22,044 bases of DNA from an uncultured Clostridia bacterium (GCA_937906775.1 CALCUD010000046.1:1-22044); one strand, 5' to 3'. Shown: positions 7,758 through 14,984, counted from the first letter of the stretch. Numbers and translations: made by a program. The notes: generated from the letters alone by a model not told the origin.

Positions 7758-9815
7758 TCAGAATCCGTGATGCATCGTTTTGTTGTAATCCGCCGAAGGC
7801 CACAGGGATTCGTCGCTGGCCCTGCGCGTGTAGCCTTCCGAGTCTTCCCAGCCTGTGATCCGGACGCGGATGGCGCCCAGATATTCAGGATAGACGCATT
7901 CGACGAAGTTGAACTTCCCGTGGACGGAAGATTCGTCGGGGTACATTTCGATCGGATAGGTCCCGTTGAAGAACGTGCTGATCCCGTCCCGGTTGCAGAT
8001 CACGGGTTCCCCGTTGTCATCGAAGCACTCGACCCGGAAGTAGACCTTTTCGACGGTGAAATTGCTTTCGTTGCGGAGCACGATCTTGATCCGGTTGTTT
8101 TCGATCCAGCAATCCTCGATCTGAACCGCGCCGTTGAAGTCCGCGACGCGGAGTTCCGCCTGGGCGGTATACCCGCCGTCTTCCGTTTCAACATAGAGAG
8201 TCGTGGTGCCCTCGCGCAGTCCCTTGACGTTGCAGGCATTGTTGCTGTTGGTGTTCTGAACGTCGACCATTCTGTCGTCCTCCGCCCAGAAGTTACAGTT
8301 GATGTTGTTGGCATTCTTCGGTTCGACGTTAGCCCGGACTGTGTTGTTCTTTTTGATCTGGATATAATATCTGCGGTTCTGCATGCTCACGCCCTCGACA
8401 GGCTGAGTCACATCGATCTTCACGGTGCCTTTCCGGTTGGATCCGTCCGTGGCGGTCGCGGTGATGTTCACGGTCCCGCGGCTGATCCCGGTCACCGTTC
8501 CGTAATCGTCGACCGTGGCGATCTTGGGATTGGCGGAGACGAGTCTGACGGTTTTGACGGAAGCGTCCGCCGGATAGATGTCCCAGTTCAGCGAAATGCT
8601 GTCGCCCTTCCGGATCGTCGCGGAAGAACGGTCAAAGCGGATCTCCTGTACGCGCTGGATGACGTTGACAGTCATCACGGCGGTAACGTCCGGATTGGAA
8701 TTGCTGGCGGCGATCAGCATGCAGCTGCCGGCCGAAACGCCGGTCACCATGCCCGTTTTCGCGTTGACCGTCGCGATGCTTTCATCGGTGGAAGTCCAGG
8801 TTACCGATTTATCGTTCGCGGTGTTGGGCTCCACGGTGGCGGAAACCTGCTTCGCGTTGGAGCTTCCCGCGATGATATCGATCGAGGACTGTTTCATCAC
8901 AACATTGTCGACCGGCTGCGTCACGGTCAGCTGGATCTTCGCCGCCGCGCCGGATCCGTCCGCCGCTTTGGCCTCGATCACCGCGTTTCCCTTTTTGACG
9001 CCGGTCACGACGCCGAATTCATCCACGGTCGCGTTCCCCGGCGTGTTGGAAGACCAGATCACGTCCTGGATGGACGCGTCCGCGGGAGTGCATTCGGCAA
9101 CGAGCTGCAGTTCGCCGCCCATGGCCACGGATTTCCGGCCGTCTTCACCGGCGACGGTGATTTTGGTCACAGGCTGGACGACCAGGATATGATAGGTCAC
9201 GGACACTTCGGGATTCAGAACGCTGCTCACGGTCAGGTCGCATTCCCCGGCCTGTCTGCCGACCAGGTTGTTCCCGCTGATCTTCGCGACGCCTTCATCC
9301 GAGGAGGTATAGGTCACCTTCACGCTGCTGGCGTCGGAGGGGGTGCAGGTCGCGGAAAGATTCATGCTCTTCTTGACCGGAAGGACGATGACCTCGTCCG
9401 CCGTATCGCTCCGCAGGAGCTCCGCCACTCTCGCGTCGTCCGGATAATAGACGTTCAGCGAGGAGGTGTTCAGCGTCACTTTTTTCACCGGACGCTGAAC
9501 CTGGACGGCGATGCTGGCGCGAAAGCGCTTCCTGGCCGTCTGGAGCGTCGCGGTGATATTGCAGGAGCCTTTGGAAAGGCCGGTCACGACGCCGTCGTCG
9601 GATACTTCCGCGACTTTGGGGTTGCTGACGGTAAAGGACAGCTCGCCGTCATCGAGCGCCGCGCCGTCCCGTTTCAGGGAAAGAACGTAATCCTCCCCTT
9701 CGAACACGGTCGCCTTCTTTTCGGTGAAGGCAAAACTGTCGGCGGCAAGCGCCGGAACGGAAAGAAGCAGGACTGCGACGATCGCCAGCAGAATAACCCG
9801 GACCTTGTTGTTCAT
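7758..9815 (-). CDS. Secreted protein with about six BIG2 (bacterial Ig-like) repeats
   Basis: The 685-residue product begins with a signal peptide (MNNKVRVILLAIVAVLL, then a signal peptidase I site after PALA near residue 24). About six repeats follow, near 26-107, 108-215, 216-301, 302-386, 387-471 and 472-557. Most end in a G-x-V-T-G-x-x-x-G pattern typical of BIG2 domains (GVVTGLSKG, GVVTGVKKG, GMVTGVSAG, GTVTGISRG); the second and sixth are degenerate (NLVGRQAG, CNVKGLREG). The last 120 residues (about 565-685) form a separate, aromatic-rich, probably beta-rich domain that I do not recognise. No LPXTG motif, SLH domain or C-terminal membrane anchor is seen, so it is released or held non-covalently. 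An upstream ATG at 9824 overlaps the ribosome site; AAGGA at 9828-9824 fits the ATG at 9815. Its role is probably adhesion or envelope structure, but the ligand is unknown. Confidence 0.88.
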   Translation of the reverse strand: MNNKVRVILLAIVAVLLLSVPALAADSFAFTEKKATVFEGEDYVLSLKRDGAALDDGELSFTVSNPKVAEVSDDGVVTGLSKGSCNITATLQTARKRFRASIAVQVQRPVKKVTLNTSSLNVYYPDDARVAELLRSDTADEVIVLPVKKSMNLSATCTPSDASSVKVTYTSSDEGVAKISGNNLVGRQAGECDLTVSSVLNPEVSVTYHILVVQPVTKITVAGEDGRKSVAMGGELQLVAECTPADASIQDVIWSSNTPGNATVDEFGVVTGVKKGNAVIEAKAADGSGAAAKIQLTVTQPVDNVVMKQSSIDIIAGSSNAKQVSATVEPNTANDKSVTWTSTDESIATVNAKTGMVTGVSAGSCMLIAASNSNPDVTAVMTVNVIQRVQEIRFDRSSATIRKGDSISLNWDIYPADASVKTVRLVSANPKIATVDDYGTVTGISRGTVNITATATDGSNRKGTVKIDVTQPVEGVSMQNRRYYIQIKKNNTVRANVEPKNANNINCNFWAEDDRMVDVQNTNSNNACNVKGLREGTTTLYVETEDGGYTAQAELRVADFNGAVQIEDCWIENNRIKIVLRNESNFTVEKVYFRVECFDDNGEPVICNRDGISTFFNGTYPIEMYPDESSVHGKFNFVECVYPEYLGAIRVRITGWEDSEGYTRRASDESLWPSADYNKTMHHGF

Positions 9816-9894
9816 CAATATCATCCTTCCTTGCAGTACAATCGTTTTTCAGAAGATAAAACGGGGCCGGCCGTCTGATTTATCCCGGTCCGGT

Positions 9895-9928
9895 AAAAGA
9901 AAAAACCGGTGCCGGGTGCCGACACCGG
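9895..9928 (-). terminator. Intrinsic terminator after the ireB-like gene
   Basis: On the reverse strand a 10-bp GC-rich stem (9928-9919 with 9915-9906, one G-U pair) with a 3-nt loop is followed by a U-rich run (9905-9895). It ends the small gene before the BIG2 gene. Confidence 0.88.
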
Positions 9929-9938
9929 AAGCCATCCG

Positions 9939-10193
9939 TCAATGATGATCCAGATAGAAGCGGACAAGCTCCTCGAGAATTTCGTCTCTTTCCAGCCGGC
10001 AGATCAGGCTTCTGGCGGAGCTGTAGCTGGTAATATAGGTCGGATCCCCGGAAATGATATATCCCACAAGCTGCGTGATCGGATCGTAGCCCTTCGCCTG
10101 AAGCGCGCGGTAAACATACATCAGAATGTCTTCCGCCTCGTTTCCGGTGTCGATAATGGGGCTCATTTTCATCGTGTTGAACTGCTCTTCCAG
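9939..10193 (-). CDS. ireB: IreB-family regulatory phosphoprotein (UPF0297)
   Basis: This 84-residue protein matches the IreB/UPF0297 family: an N-terminal Thr-Met-Lys segment, then DILMYVYRALQAKGYDPI, QLVGYIISGDPTYITSY, and the ending ERDEILEELVRFYL. In Enterococcus, IreB is a substrate of the PASTA kinase IreK and affects cephalosporin resistance; in Clostridia the gene often sits beside ruvX, which is not seen here. Start choice is difficult. AAGGGAG (10208-10202) is 8 nt before an in-frame CTG at 10193. The in-frame GTG at 10202 overlaps that site, and the first ATG, at 10172, lies after the conserved Thr codon. I favour CTG, which makes that residue Thr7. The promoter places the RNA start near 10220. 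Confidence 0.9.
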   Translation of the reverse strand: MEEQFNTMKMSPIIDTGNEAEDILMYVYRALQAKGYDPITQLVGYIISGDPTYITSYSSARSLICRLERDEILEELVRFYLDHH

Positions 10194-10226
10194 AACAATC
10201 ACTCCCTTTCGCGGATTCCAAAGGCT

Positions 10227-10255
10227 ATTATACACGATTTCTCCCGTTCTGAAAA
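10227..10255 (-). promoter_or_regulatory. Promoter of the ireB-like gene
   Basis: On the reverse strand TTTTCA (10255-10250) and TATAAT (10232-10227) are separated by 17 bp. Transcription would start near 10220, so only about 27 nt precede the proposed CTG start. This rules out more upstream start codons for the small gene. Confidence 0.75.
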
Positions 10256-10310
10256 GGGTAAAAGCGTCGAAAAATCCTAATTTACATTGACTTTTTACAC
10301 CTTCACTCCC

Positions 10311-10339
10311 TTGCTTCTGCGGAATGATTCTTATATAAT
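10311..10339 (+). promoter_or_regulatory. Promoter of the glnS operon
   Basis: TTGCTT (10311-10316) and TATAAT (10334-10339) are 17 bp apart. Transcription would start near 10346, leaving a 60-nt leader that is too short for a T-box. The -35 region of this promoter lies about 80 bp from that of the divergent ireB-like promoter. Confidence 0.75.
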
Positions 10340-10405
10340 ATGAAAATGTGCAAGTATGCATTGATACCGGGGTGCAGACTGTATCCCCTCAAAGGAGAAA
10401 CGACC

Positions 10406-12097
10406 ATGGAAGAAGCAACAGAGCGCGGCAATTTTATCTGGGACGCAATCGACGGTGATCTGGCCGACAAACGGTACACCGAGATCCATACCCGTTTCCC
10501 TCCCGAACCGAACGGATATATGCATATCGGTCACTGCAAAGCCCTGATCATGGATTTCCTCACGGCCGAAAAATACGGCGGCAAGTGCAACCTCCGTTTT
10601 GACGATACGAATCCCGCCAAAGAGGATACCGAATACGTCAACGCGATCAAAAACGACATCCACTGGCTGGGCTTCCACTGGACCGGCGGCGAATTCTATG
10701 CCTCCGACTATTACGACAAGTGCTACGAGATCGCGGAAGACTGGATCCGCCGCGGCCTGGCCTATGTCGACGAGCTGAGCAAGGACGAAATGCGGGAATA
10801 CCGCGGAACCCTGACCGAGCCCGGGAAAAACAGCCCGTGGCGCGACCGTCCGTGGGAGGAAAGCCTGGATCTTTTCCGCCGGATGCGCGCCGGCGAATTC
10901 CCGGAAGGGAGCAAAACGCTCCGCGCGAAGATCGACATGGCCTCCCCGAATATCGTCATGCGCGATCCCGCCATGTACCGCATCCTTTACAAGGATCACT
11001 GGCGCACCGGCAACAAATGGTGCATCTATCCGATGTACGATTTTGCCCATCCCATCGGCGACGCGCTCGAAGGGATCAGCCATTCCATGTGCTCTCTGGA
11101 ATATGAGATCCACCGTCCCCTTTACGACTGGGTCGTGGAAAAGAGTGCCGCCATGCTCCCGGCGCGTCCGCGCCAGATTGAGTTCTCCCGCCTGAACATG
11201 ACCCGCACGGTCATGAGCAAGCGCTACCTGCGTCAACTGGTGGAGGGCGGCTATGTTTCCGGATGGGACGATCCCCGGATGCCCACGCTGAGCGCGATGC
11301 GCCGCCGCGGCTACACGCCTGCCTCCATCCGCAATTTCGTCAGCGAGATCGGCATGAGCAAAGCGGATTCCGTCGTGGATTTCGCGGTACTCGAGCACTG
11401 CGTCCGCGACGATCTCGGCAATACCGCGGCGCGGGCCATGGCCGTGCTGGATCCGCTGAAGGTCGTGCTGACCAACTGGCCCGAGGGCGAAACGAAAGAC
11501 GTGGTCCTCGAGAATCATCCGGATCATCCCGAAATGGGTACCAGGACCGTCACCTTCGGCCGTGAAATCTGGATCGAGCGCGACGACTTCATGGAAGAAC
11601 CCATCAAAAAATATCAGCGGATGTTCCCCGGCAACGAAGTCCGTCTCAAGGGCGCGTACATCGTCCGCTGCGACGGCTGCGTCAAAGACGCCGACGGGAA
11701 TGTCACCGAAGTCCGCTGCACCGTGGATCCTGATTCCTTCTCTGGCAGCGCCGGGGCCGACCGGAAGATCAAGGGCAAAACGCTGCACTGGGTCTCCGCG
11801 GCCGACGCGATTCCCTTCGAAGCCCGCCTCTACGAGCCGCTGCTGAATGATGACGATCCCGACAGCGAGGACGAGGACGCGCCCGACAAAAAGGATTTCA
11901 TCGCGCGCCTGAATCCCGAAAGCCTCTCCGTCCGCCGCGGCTACGGCGAAAAAGTCCTTGCCGAAGCCGAAACCGGCGCGGCCTTCCAGTTCCTGCGGAT
12001 CGGATATTTCTGCAAGGATCCCGACAGCACCGCGGAACTCCCGGTCTTCAACCGCACCGTCGGCCTGAAGGACACCTTTGTCAGGCAATCCAGATAA
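10406..12097 (+). CDS. glnS: Glutaminyl-tRNA synthetase
   Basis: The 563-residue class I synthetase joins glutamine directly to tRNA-Gln. It carries PPEPNGYMHIGHCKA (32-46, containing the HIGH motif), RFDDTNPAKED (64-74), the GlnRS-type LLYKDHW-like segment YRILYKDHWRTGN (191-203), YDFAHP (211-216), and the KMSKS variant VMSKR (269-273), followed by the C-terminal anticodon-binding beta-barrels. Its size is close to E. coli GlnRS (about 554). An in-frame ATG at 10340 lies inside the -10 region, so it cannot be the start; AAAGGAG at 10391-10397 is well placed for the ATG at 10406. It leads an operon with gltX. Many Bacillota lack GlnRS and use GatCAB amidotransferase, so its presence is informative about the lineage. 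Confidence 0.96.
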   Translation: MEEATERGNFIWDAIDGDLADKRYTEIHTRFPPEPNGYMHIGHCKALIMDFLTAEKYGGKCNLRFDDTNPAKEDTEYVNAIKNDIHWLGFHWTGGEFYASDYYDKCYEIAEDWIRRGLAYVDELSKDEMREYRGTLTEPGKNSPWRDRPWEESLDLFRRMRAGEFPEGSKTLRAKIDMASPNIVMRDPAMYRILYKDHWRTGNKWCIYPMYDFAHPIGDALEGISHSMCSLEYEIHRPLYDWVVEKSAAMLPARPRQIEFSRLNMTRTVMSKRYLRQLVEGGYVSGWDDPRMPTLSAMRRRGYTPASIRNFVSEIGMSKADSVVDFAVLEHCVRDDLGNTAARAMAVLDPLKVVLTNWPEGETKDVVLENHPDHPEMGTRTVTFGREIWIERDDFMEEPIKKYQRMFPGNEVRLKGAYIVRCDGCVKDADGNVTEVRCTVDPDSFSGSAGADRKIKGKTLHWVSAADAIPFEARLYEPLLNDDDPDSEDEDAPDKKDFIARLNPESLSVRRGYGEKVLAEAETGAAFQFLRIGYFCKDPDSTAELPVFNRTVGLKDTFVRQSR

Positions 12098-12125
12098 TAC
12101 GCTTTGAAAGAATGGAGAATTCATC

Positions 12126-13580
12126 ATGGATACAATGAAAGTCCGCACCCGGTTCGCTCCCAGCCCGACAGGATTCCTTCATCTGGGCGGTCTCCGCAGC
12201 GCGCTGTACGGGTACCTCTTTGCCAAGAAAAACGGCGGTTCCTTTATCCTCCGGATCGAGGATACGGATCAGGAGCGCTTTGTCGAAGGCGCGACCGAAG
12301 TGATCTACGAGACGCTGAAGGACTGCGGCATGGCGTGGGACGAAGGTCCCGACGTCGGCGGCGACTACGGTCCGTATATCCAGAGCGAGCGCAAGGATCT
12401 TTATCTGCCCTACGCGAAGCAGCTGGTCGAAAGCGGCCACGCGTACTACTGCTTCTGCACCAAGGAGGAGCTGGAGGAGCGCCGTCAGGCCGCCGAGGCC
12501 CGCGGCGAAGTCTTCAAATATGACAAGCACTGCCTCTCTCTTTCCAAAGAGGAGGTTCAGGCGAAGCTCGACGCCGGCGTCCCCTATGTGATCCGTCTGA
12601 ACGCCCCGACCGAGGGTGAAACCAGCTATCACGACATCGTTTTCGGCGATATGACCTTCCAGAACGAAGTGCTCGACGACATGGTCCTGATCAAGCAGGA
12701 CGGGATGCCCACCTACAATTTCGCCAATGTCATCGACGATCATCTGATGGGCATCACCCATGTCATGCGCGGTCTGGAGTATCTCTCCTCCACGCCGAAG
12801 TACAATCTGCTGTACAACGCCTTCGGATGGGAGATCCCGCAGTACATCCACATGCCTCCCGTCATGCGGGACGAGCATCACAAGCTTTCCAAGCGCGACG
12901 GCGACGCCTACTATTCCGATTTCATCGCCAAGGGCTATCTGTCCGAGGCCATTGTCAACTACCTCGCGCTGGTGGGCTGGAATCCCGGGGACGACCGGGA
13001 GTTCTTCACCCTGCCGGAGCTGGTGGAAGCCTTTGACGTTCACCGGATCAACAAGGCGCCCGGAATCTTTGACGTCAACAAGCTGACCTGGTTCAACGCG
13101 GAATATATCCGCCGCATGGAGCCCGACCGCTATCTGAAGGCCGTGACCCCCTGGTTCGATCAGGTGCTCGCCGGAAAGAACATCTGCTACGAACGTCTGG
13201 CGCAGCTCATGCAGGACCGGACCGAGGTGTTCAACCGGGTGCCGGAGATGGTGGCTTTCCTGGGCGAACTGCCGGATTACGATATCGGGCTGTACACCCA
13301 TAAGAAAATGAAGACGGACGCCGCGGTATCCAAAGCCAACCTGGAAATGATCCGTCCCGTCCTCGAGGGCATTTCCGACTGGACCGAAACCGAGATCCAC
13401 GACCGGGTGATGGCCGCCATTGCCGAGGCGGGGCTGAAAAACGGCGCGGTCCTCTGGCCGCTGCGGATCGCCATCTCCGGTCAGGCCAACACCCCCGGCG
13501 GCGCGATTGAGATCGCCTGGCTCCTCGGAAAAGAGGAAACCCTCCGCCGCCTGGACGACGGGCTTGCCCGCCTGAGCTGA
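12126..13580 (+). CDS. gltX: Glutamyl-tRNA synthetase
   Basis: The 484-residue class I synthetase charges tRNA-Glu. It has RFAPSPTGFLHLGGLRSALY (9-28, the HIGH-equivalent HLGG), RIEDTDQER (43-51), a CxC pair at 109/111 with Cys136 that could bind zinc, the GluRS-type VIDDHLMGITHVMRG (202-216), and KLSKRDGD (253-260) as the KMSKS motif, then an alpha-helical anticodon-binding domain. GGAG lies 8 nt before the ATG, and the gene follows glnS by 28 bp in the same operon. With GlnRS next door, this enzyme is expected to be discriminating (tRNA-Glu only), but sequence alone does not prove that. Confidence 0.96.
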   Translation: MDTMKVRTRFAPSPTGFLHLGGLRSALYGYLFAKKNGGSFILRIEDTDQERFVEGATEVIYETLKDCGMAWDEGPDVGGDYGPYIQSERKDLYLPYAKQLVESGHAYYCFCTKEELEERRQAAEARGEVFKYDKHCLSLSKEEVQAKLDAGVPYVIRLNAPTEGETSYHDIVFGDMTFQNEVLDDMVLIKQDGMPTYNFANVIDDHLMGITHVMRGLEYLSSTPKYNLLYNAFGWEIPQYIHMPPVMRDEHHKLSKRDGDAYYSDFIAKGYLSEAIVNYLALVGWNPGDDREFFTLPELVEAFDVHRINKAPGIFDVNKLTWFNAEYIRRMEPDRYLKAVTPWFDQVLAGKNICYERLAQLMQDRTEVFNRVPEMVAFLGELPDYDIGLYTHKKMKTDAAVSKANLEMIRPVLEGISDWTETEIHDRVMAAIAEAGLKNGAVLWPLRIAISGQANTPGGAIEIAWLLGKEETLRRLDDGLARLS

Positions 13581-13624
13581 ACCCGTCGAATCGGCCGCGC
13601 ATTTCCGGCCGGGAAAGGATCATC

Positions 13625-14653
13625 ATGATTAATCTCAGTTCCGATTATCTGGAAGGTTGCCATCCGTCCATTCTGAAACGTCTCGCGGAGATCAACGAGG
13701 AACAGACCCCCGGCTACGGACTGGATCCCTATTGTGAGGAGGCCGCCGGCGCGATCCGGAAGGCCTTCGGCTGTCCGGAGTCCGACGTTCATTTTCTGGT
13801 CGGGGGGACCCAGACCAACGAGATCGTGATCTCTTCCGTTCTGCGTCCCTATGAAGGTGTGATCTGCGCCGCCTCCGGCCATATCAACGTTCACGAGACC
13901 GGCGCCGTGGAAGCCACCGGTCACAAGGTCATCGCGCTCCCCCACCGGGAGGGGAAGATCACCTCCGCGCAGATCAGCGTGGCGATGGCGCTTCAGGGGG
14001 ACGACGAGCACACGGTCCGCCCCGGAATGGTCTATATTTCCATGGCCACCGAACTCGGCACCGTCTACAGCCTGACGGAACTCAAGGATCTGTATATCAC
14101 CTGCCGGCAGGCGGGCCTGTATCTGTACATTGACGGCGCCCGTCTGGGCTACGCGCTGTCCTCCCCGATCTGCGATCTGCAGCCGGCCGATATCGCCCGT
14201 TATTCGGATGTCTTCACCGTCGGCGGCACCAAGCAGGGCGCCCTCTTCGGAGAAGCCGTCGTCATCACCAATCCCGATCTGAAAAAGAATTTCCGCTATA
14301 TGATGAAGCGCGGCGGCGCGATGCTGGCCAAGGGCCGCCTGCTGGGCGTTCAGTTCGCCGAGCTGATGAAGGACGGTCTGTACTTCACCCTGTCCAAAAA
14401 GGCTGTGGAGCAGGCCATGCAGATCCGGGATGTTCTTCTGAATGAAAAGAATCTGCCGGTCCTGGCCGATTCCTCGACCAACCAGCTTTTCCCCATCTTC
14501 ACGGACGATCAGCTGGAAGCCCTGGAAGAAGAATTCATCCTGTCCGTCTGGGAAAGAGTGGACGAGTCCCACACCGCTTTCCGCGTCACGACGTCCTGGT
14601 GCACGCCGCAGTCCCATGTGGACGCTTTCATCAGCGCGCTGAGAAAACTATAA
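13625..14653 (+). CDS. Threonine aldolase/beta-eliminating lyase family PLP enzyme
   Basis: This 342-residue fold-type I PLP enzyme belongs to the family of low-specificity L-threonine aldolases, which cleave threonine or allo-threonine to glycine and acetaldehyde. Motifs: SSDYLEG near the start, the loop GGTQTNEIV (60-68), a His-containing segment GHINVHETGAVE (85-96), the cofactor aspartate in YIDGARLGYA (168-177), and the PLP lysine K203 in FTVGGTKQGALFGEA (197-211). GGAAAGGA precedes the ATG by about 5 nt. It follows gltX by 44 bp and is probably the third gene of the glnS operon; no terminator is visible after it. A role in glycine/threonine balance is possible, but the link to the synthetases is unexplained. 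Other amino-acid lyase substrates cannot be excluded. Confidence 0.88.
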   Translation: MINLSSDYLEGCHPSILKRLAEINEEQTPGYGLDPYCEEAAGAIRKAFGCPESDVHFLVGGTQTNEIVISSVLRPYEGVICAASGHINVHETGAVEATGHKVIALPHREGKITSAQISVAMALQGDDEHTVRPGMVYISMATELGTVYSLTELKDLYITCRQAGLYLYIDGARLGYALSSPICDLQPADIARYSDVFTVGGTKQGALFGEAVVITNPDLKKNFRYMMKRGGAMLAKGRLLGVQFAELMKDGLYFTLSKKAVEQAMQIRDVLLNEKNLPVLADSSTNQLFPIFTDDQLEALEEEFILSVWERVDESHTAFRVTTSWCTPQSHVDAFISALRKL

Positions 14654-14682
14654 TTCTCTGCGGAAAGAAAATAAAAAACTGC

Positions 14683-14711
14683 TTGACATAGGTGCTGCTG
14701 TTTGCTATAAT
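14683..14711 (+). promoter_or_regulatory. Consensus promoter of the tRNA-Gln/tRNA-Glu operon
   Basis: TTGACA (14683-14688) and TATAAT (14706-14711) are both perfect and 17 bp apart, as expected for strong stable-RNA transcription. The start of transcription would be near 14718. Confidence 0.93.
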
Positions 14712-14712
14712 A

Positions 14713-14738
14713 CCCATCGCAGTTGAAACTGCGATGGG
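14713..14738 (+). repeat. Perfect inverted repeat spanning the tRNA leader and the tRNA-Gln 5' end
   Basis: An 11-bp perfect inverted repeat (14713-14723 with 14728-14738, loop TGAA) runs from just after the -10 box into the first bases of tRNA-Gln. If RNA starts near 14718, only the inner 6 bp can pair in the transcript. No T run follows, so it is not a standard terminator. Confidence 0.75.
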
Positions 14739-14805
14739 GAATGGTGTAACGGCAGCACCTACGACTCTGACTCGTATTGTCTAGGTTCGAATCCTAGTTC
14801 CCCAG
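14735..14805 (+). tRNA. tRNA-Gln (anticodon CTG)
   Basis: A full cloverleaf can be folded: acceptor TGGGGAA with TTCCCCA, D stem GTG/CAC, anticodon stem TACGA/TCGTA with loop CTCTGAC (anticodon CTG at 14767-14769, reading CAG), and T arm CTAGG-TTCGAAT-CCTAG. The discriminator base is G. A weak U1-A72 first pair and G73 are known GlnRS identity features. CCA is not encoded. The gene lies 10 bp before tRNA-Glu. Confidence 0.95.
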
Positions 14806-14815
14806 CTTTTTTTAT

Positions 14816-14891
14816 GGCTCCGTTGTCTAGAGGCCTAGGACGCCGCCCTCTCAAGGCGAAAACACGGGTTCGAATCCCGTCGGAGCTGCCA
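14816..14891 (+). tRNA. tRNA-Glu (anticodon CTC)
   Basis: Acceptor GGCTCCG pairs with CGGAGCT (first pair G-U), the D arm contains GTCTAGAGGCCTAGGAC as in classical tRNA-Glu, the anticodon loop is CTCTCAA (anticodon CTC at 14850-14852, reading GAG), and the T arm is CGGG-TTCGAAT-CCCG. CCA is encoded at 14889-14891, unlike in the preceding tRNA-Gln. The top pair of the anticodon stem (27-43) is a C-A mismatch. Confidence 0.95.
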
Positions 14892-14894
14892 GAG

Positions 14895-14920
14895 CGACCC
14901 GCATCCCGGGTCGATTTTTT
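14895..14920 (+). terminator. Intrinsic terminator of the tRNA operon
   Basis: A 7-bp stem, CGACCCG (14895-14901) with CGGGTCG (14907-14913), loop CATCC, is followed by six T residues (14915-14920). Confidence 0.9.
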
Positions 14921-14955
14921 ATTTGCAATGTTTACTTTCCGTTCACACTCCGGCG

Positions 14956-14984
14956 TTGAACTCCGGGGAAAAATCATGTATAAT
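14956..14984 (+). promoter_or_regulatory. Promoter of the PrsA-like foldase gene
   Basis: TTGAAC (14956-14961) and TATAAT (14979-14984) are separated by 17 bp. RNA would start near 14991, about 38 nt before the start codon. Confidence 0.8.

Noticed and set aside
5864..7858. 664-codon open frame opposite mnmG
   Set aside because: It overlaps the bidirectional terminator and mirrors MnmG codons; the protein is Arg/Gln/Pro-rich with no domain.
7767..9878. 703-codon open frame opposite the BIG2 gene
   Set aside because: Composition (Asp, Val, Gly, His repeats) is the complement of the BIG2 repeats; no ribosome site. Signal peptide, ribosome site and repeats support the minus strand.
9939..10361. 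140-codon version of the IreB-like gene starting at 10361
   Set aside because: The predicted promoter and RNA start (about 10220) lie inside this extension, and family members are about 85 residues.
10340..10405. Upstream ATG of glnS at 10340 and a possible T-box leader
   Set aside because: The ATG overlaps the -10 box, and a 60-nt leader is too short for a T-box; no stem-loop array or T-box sequence was seen.
10331..12148. 605-codon open frame opposite glnS
   Set aside because: GlnRS is unmistakable on the plus strand; the antisense frame would begin inside gltX and has no start signals.
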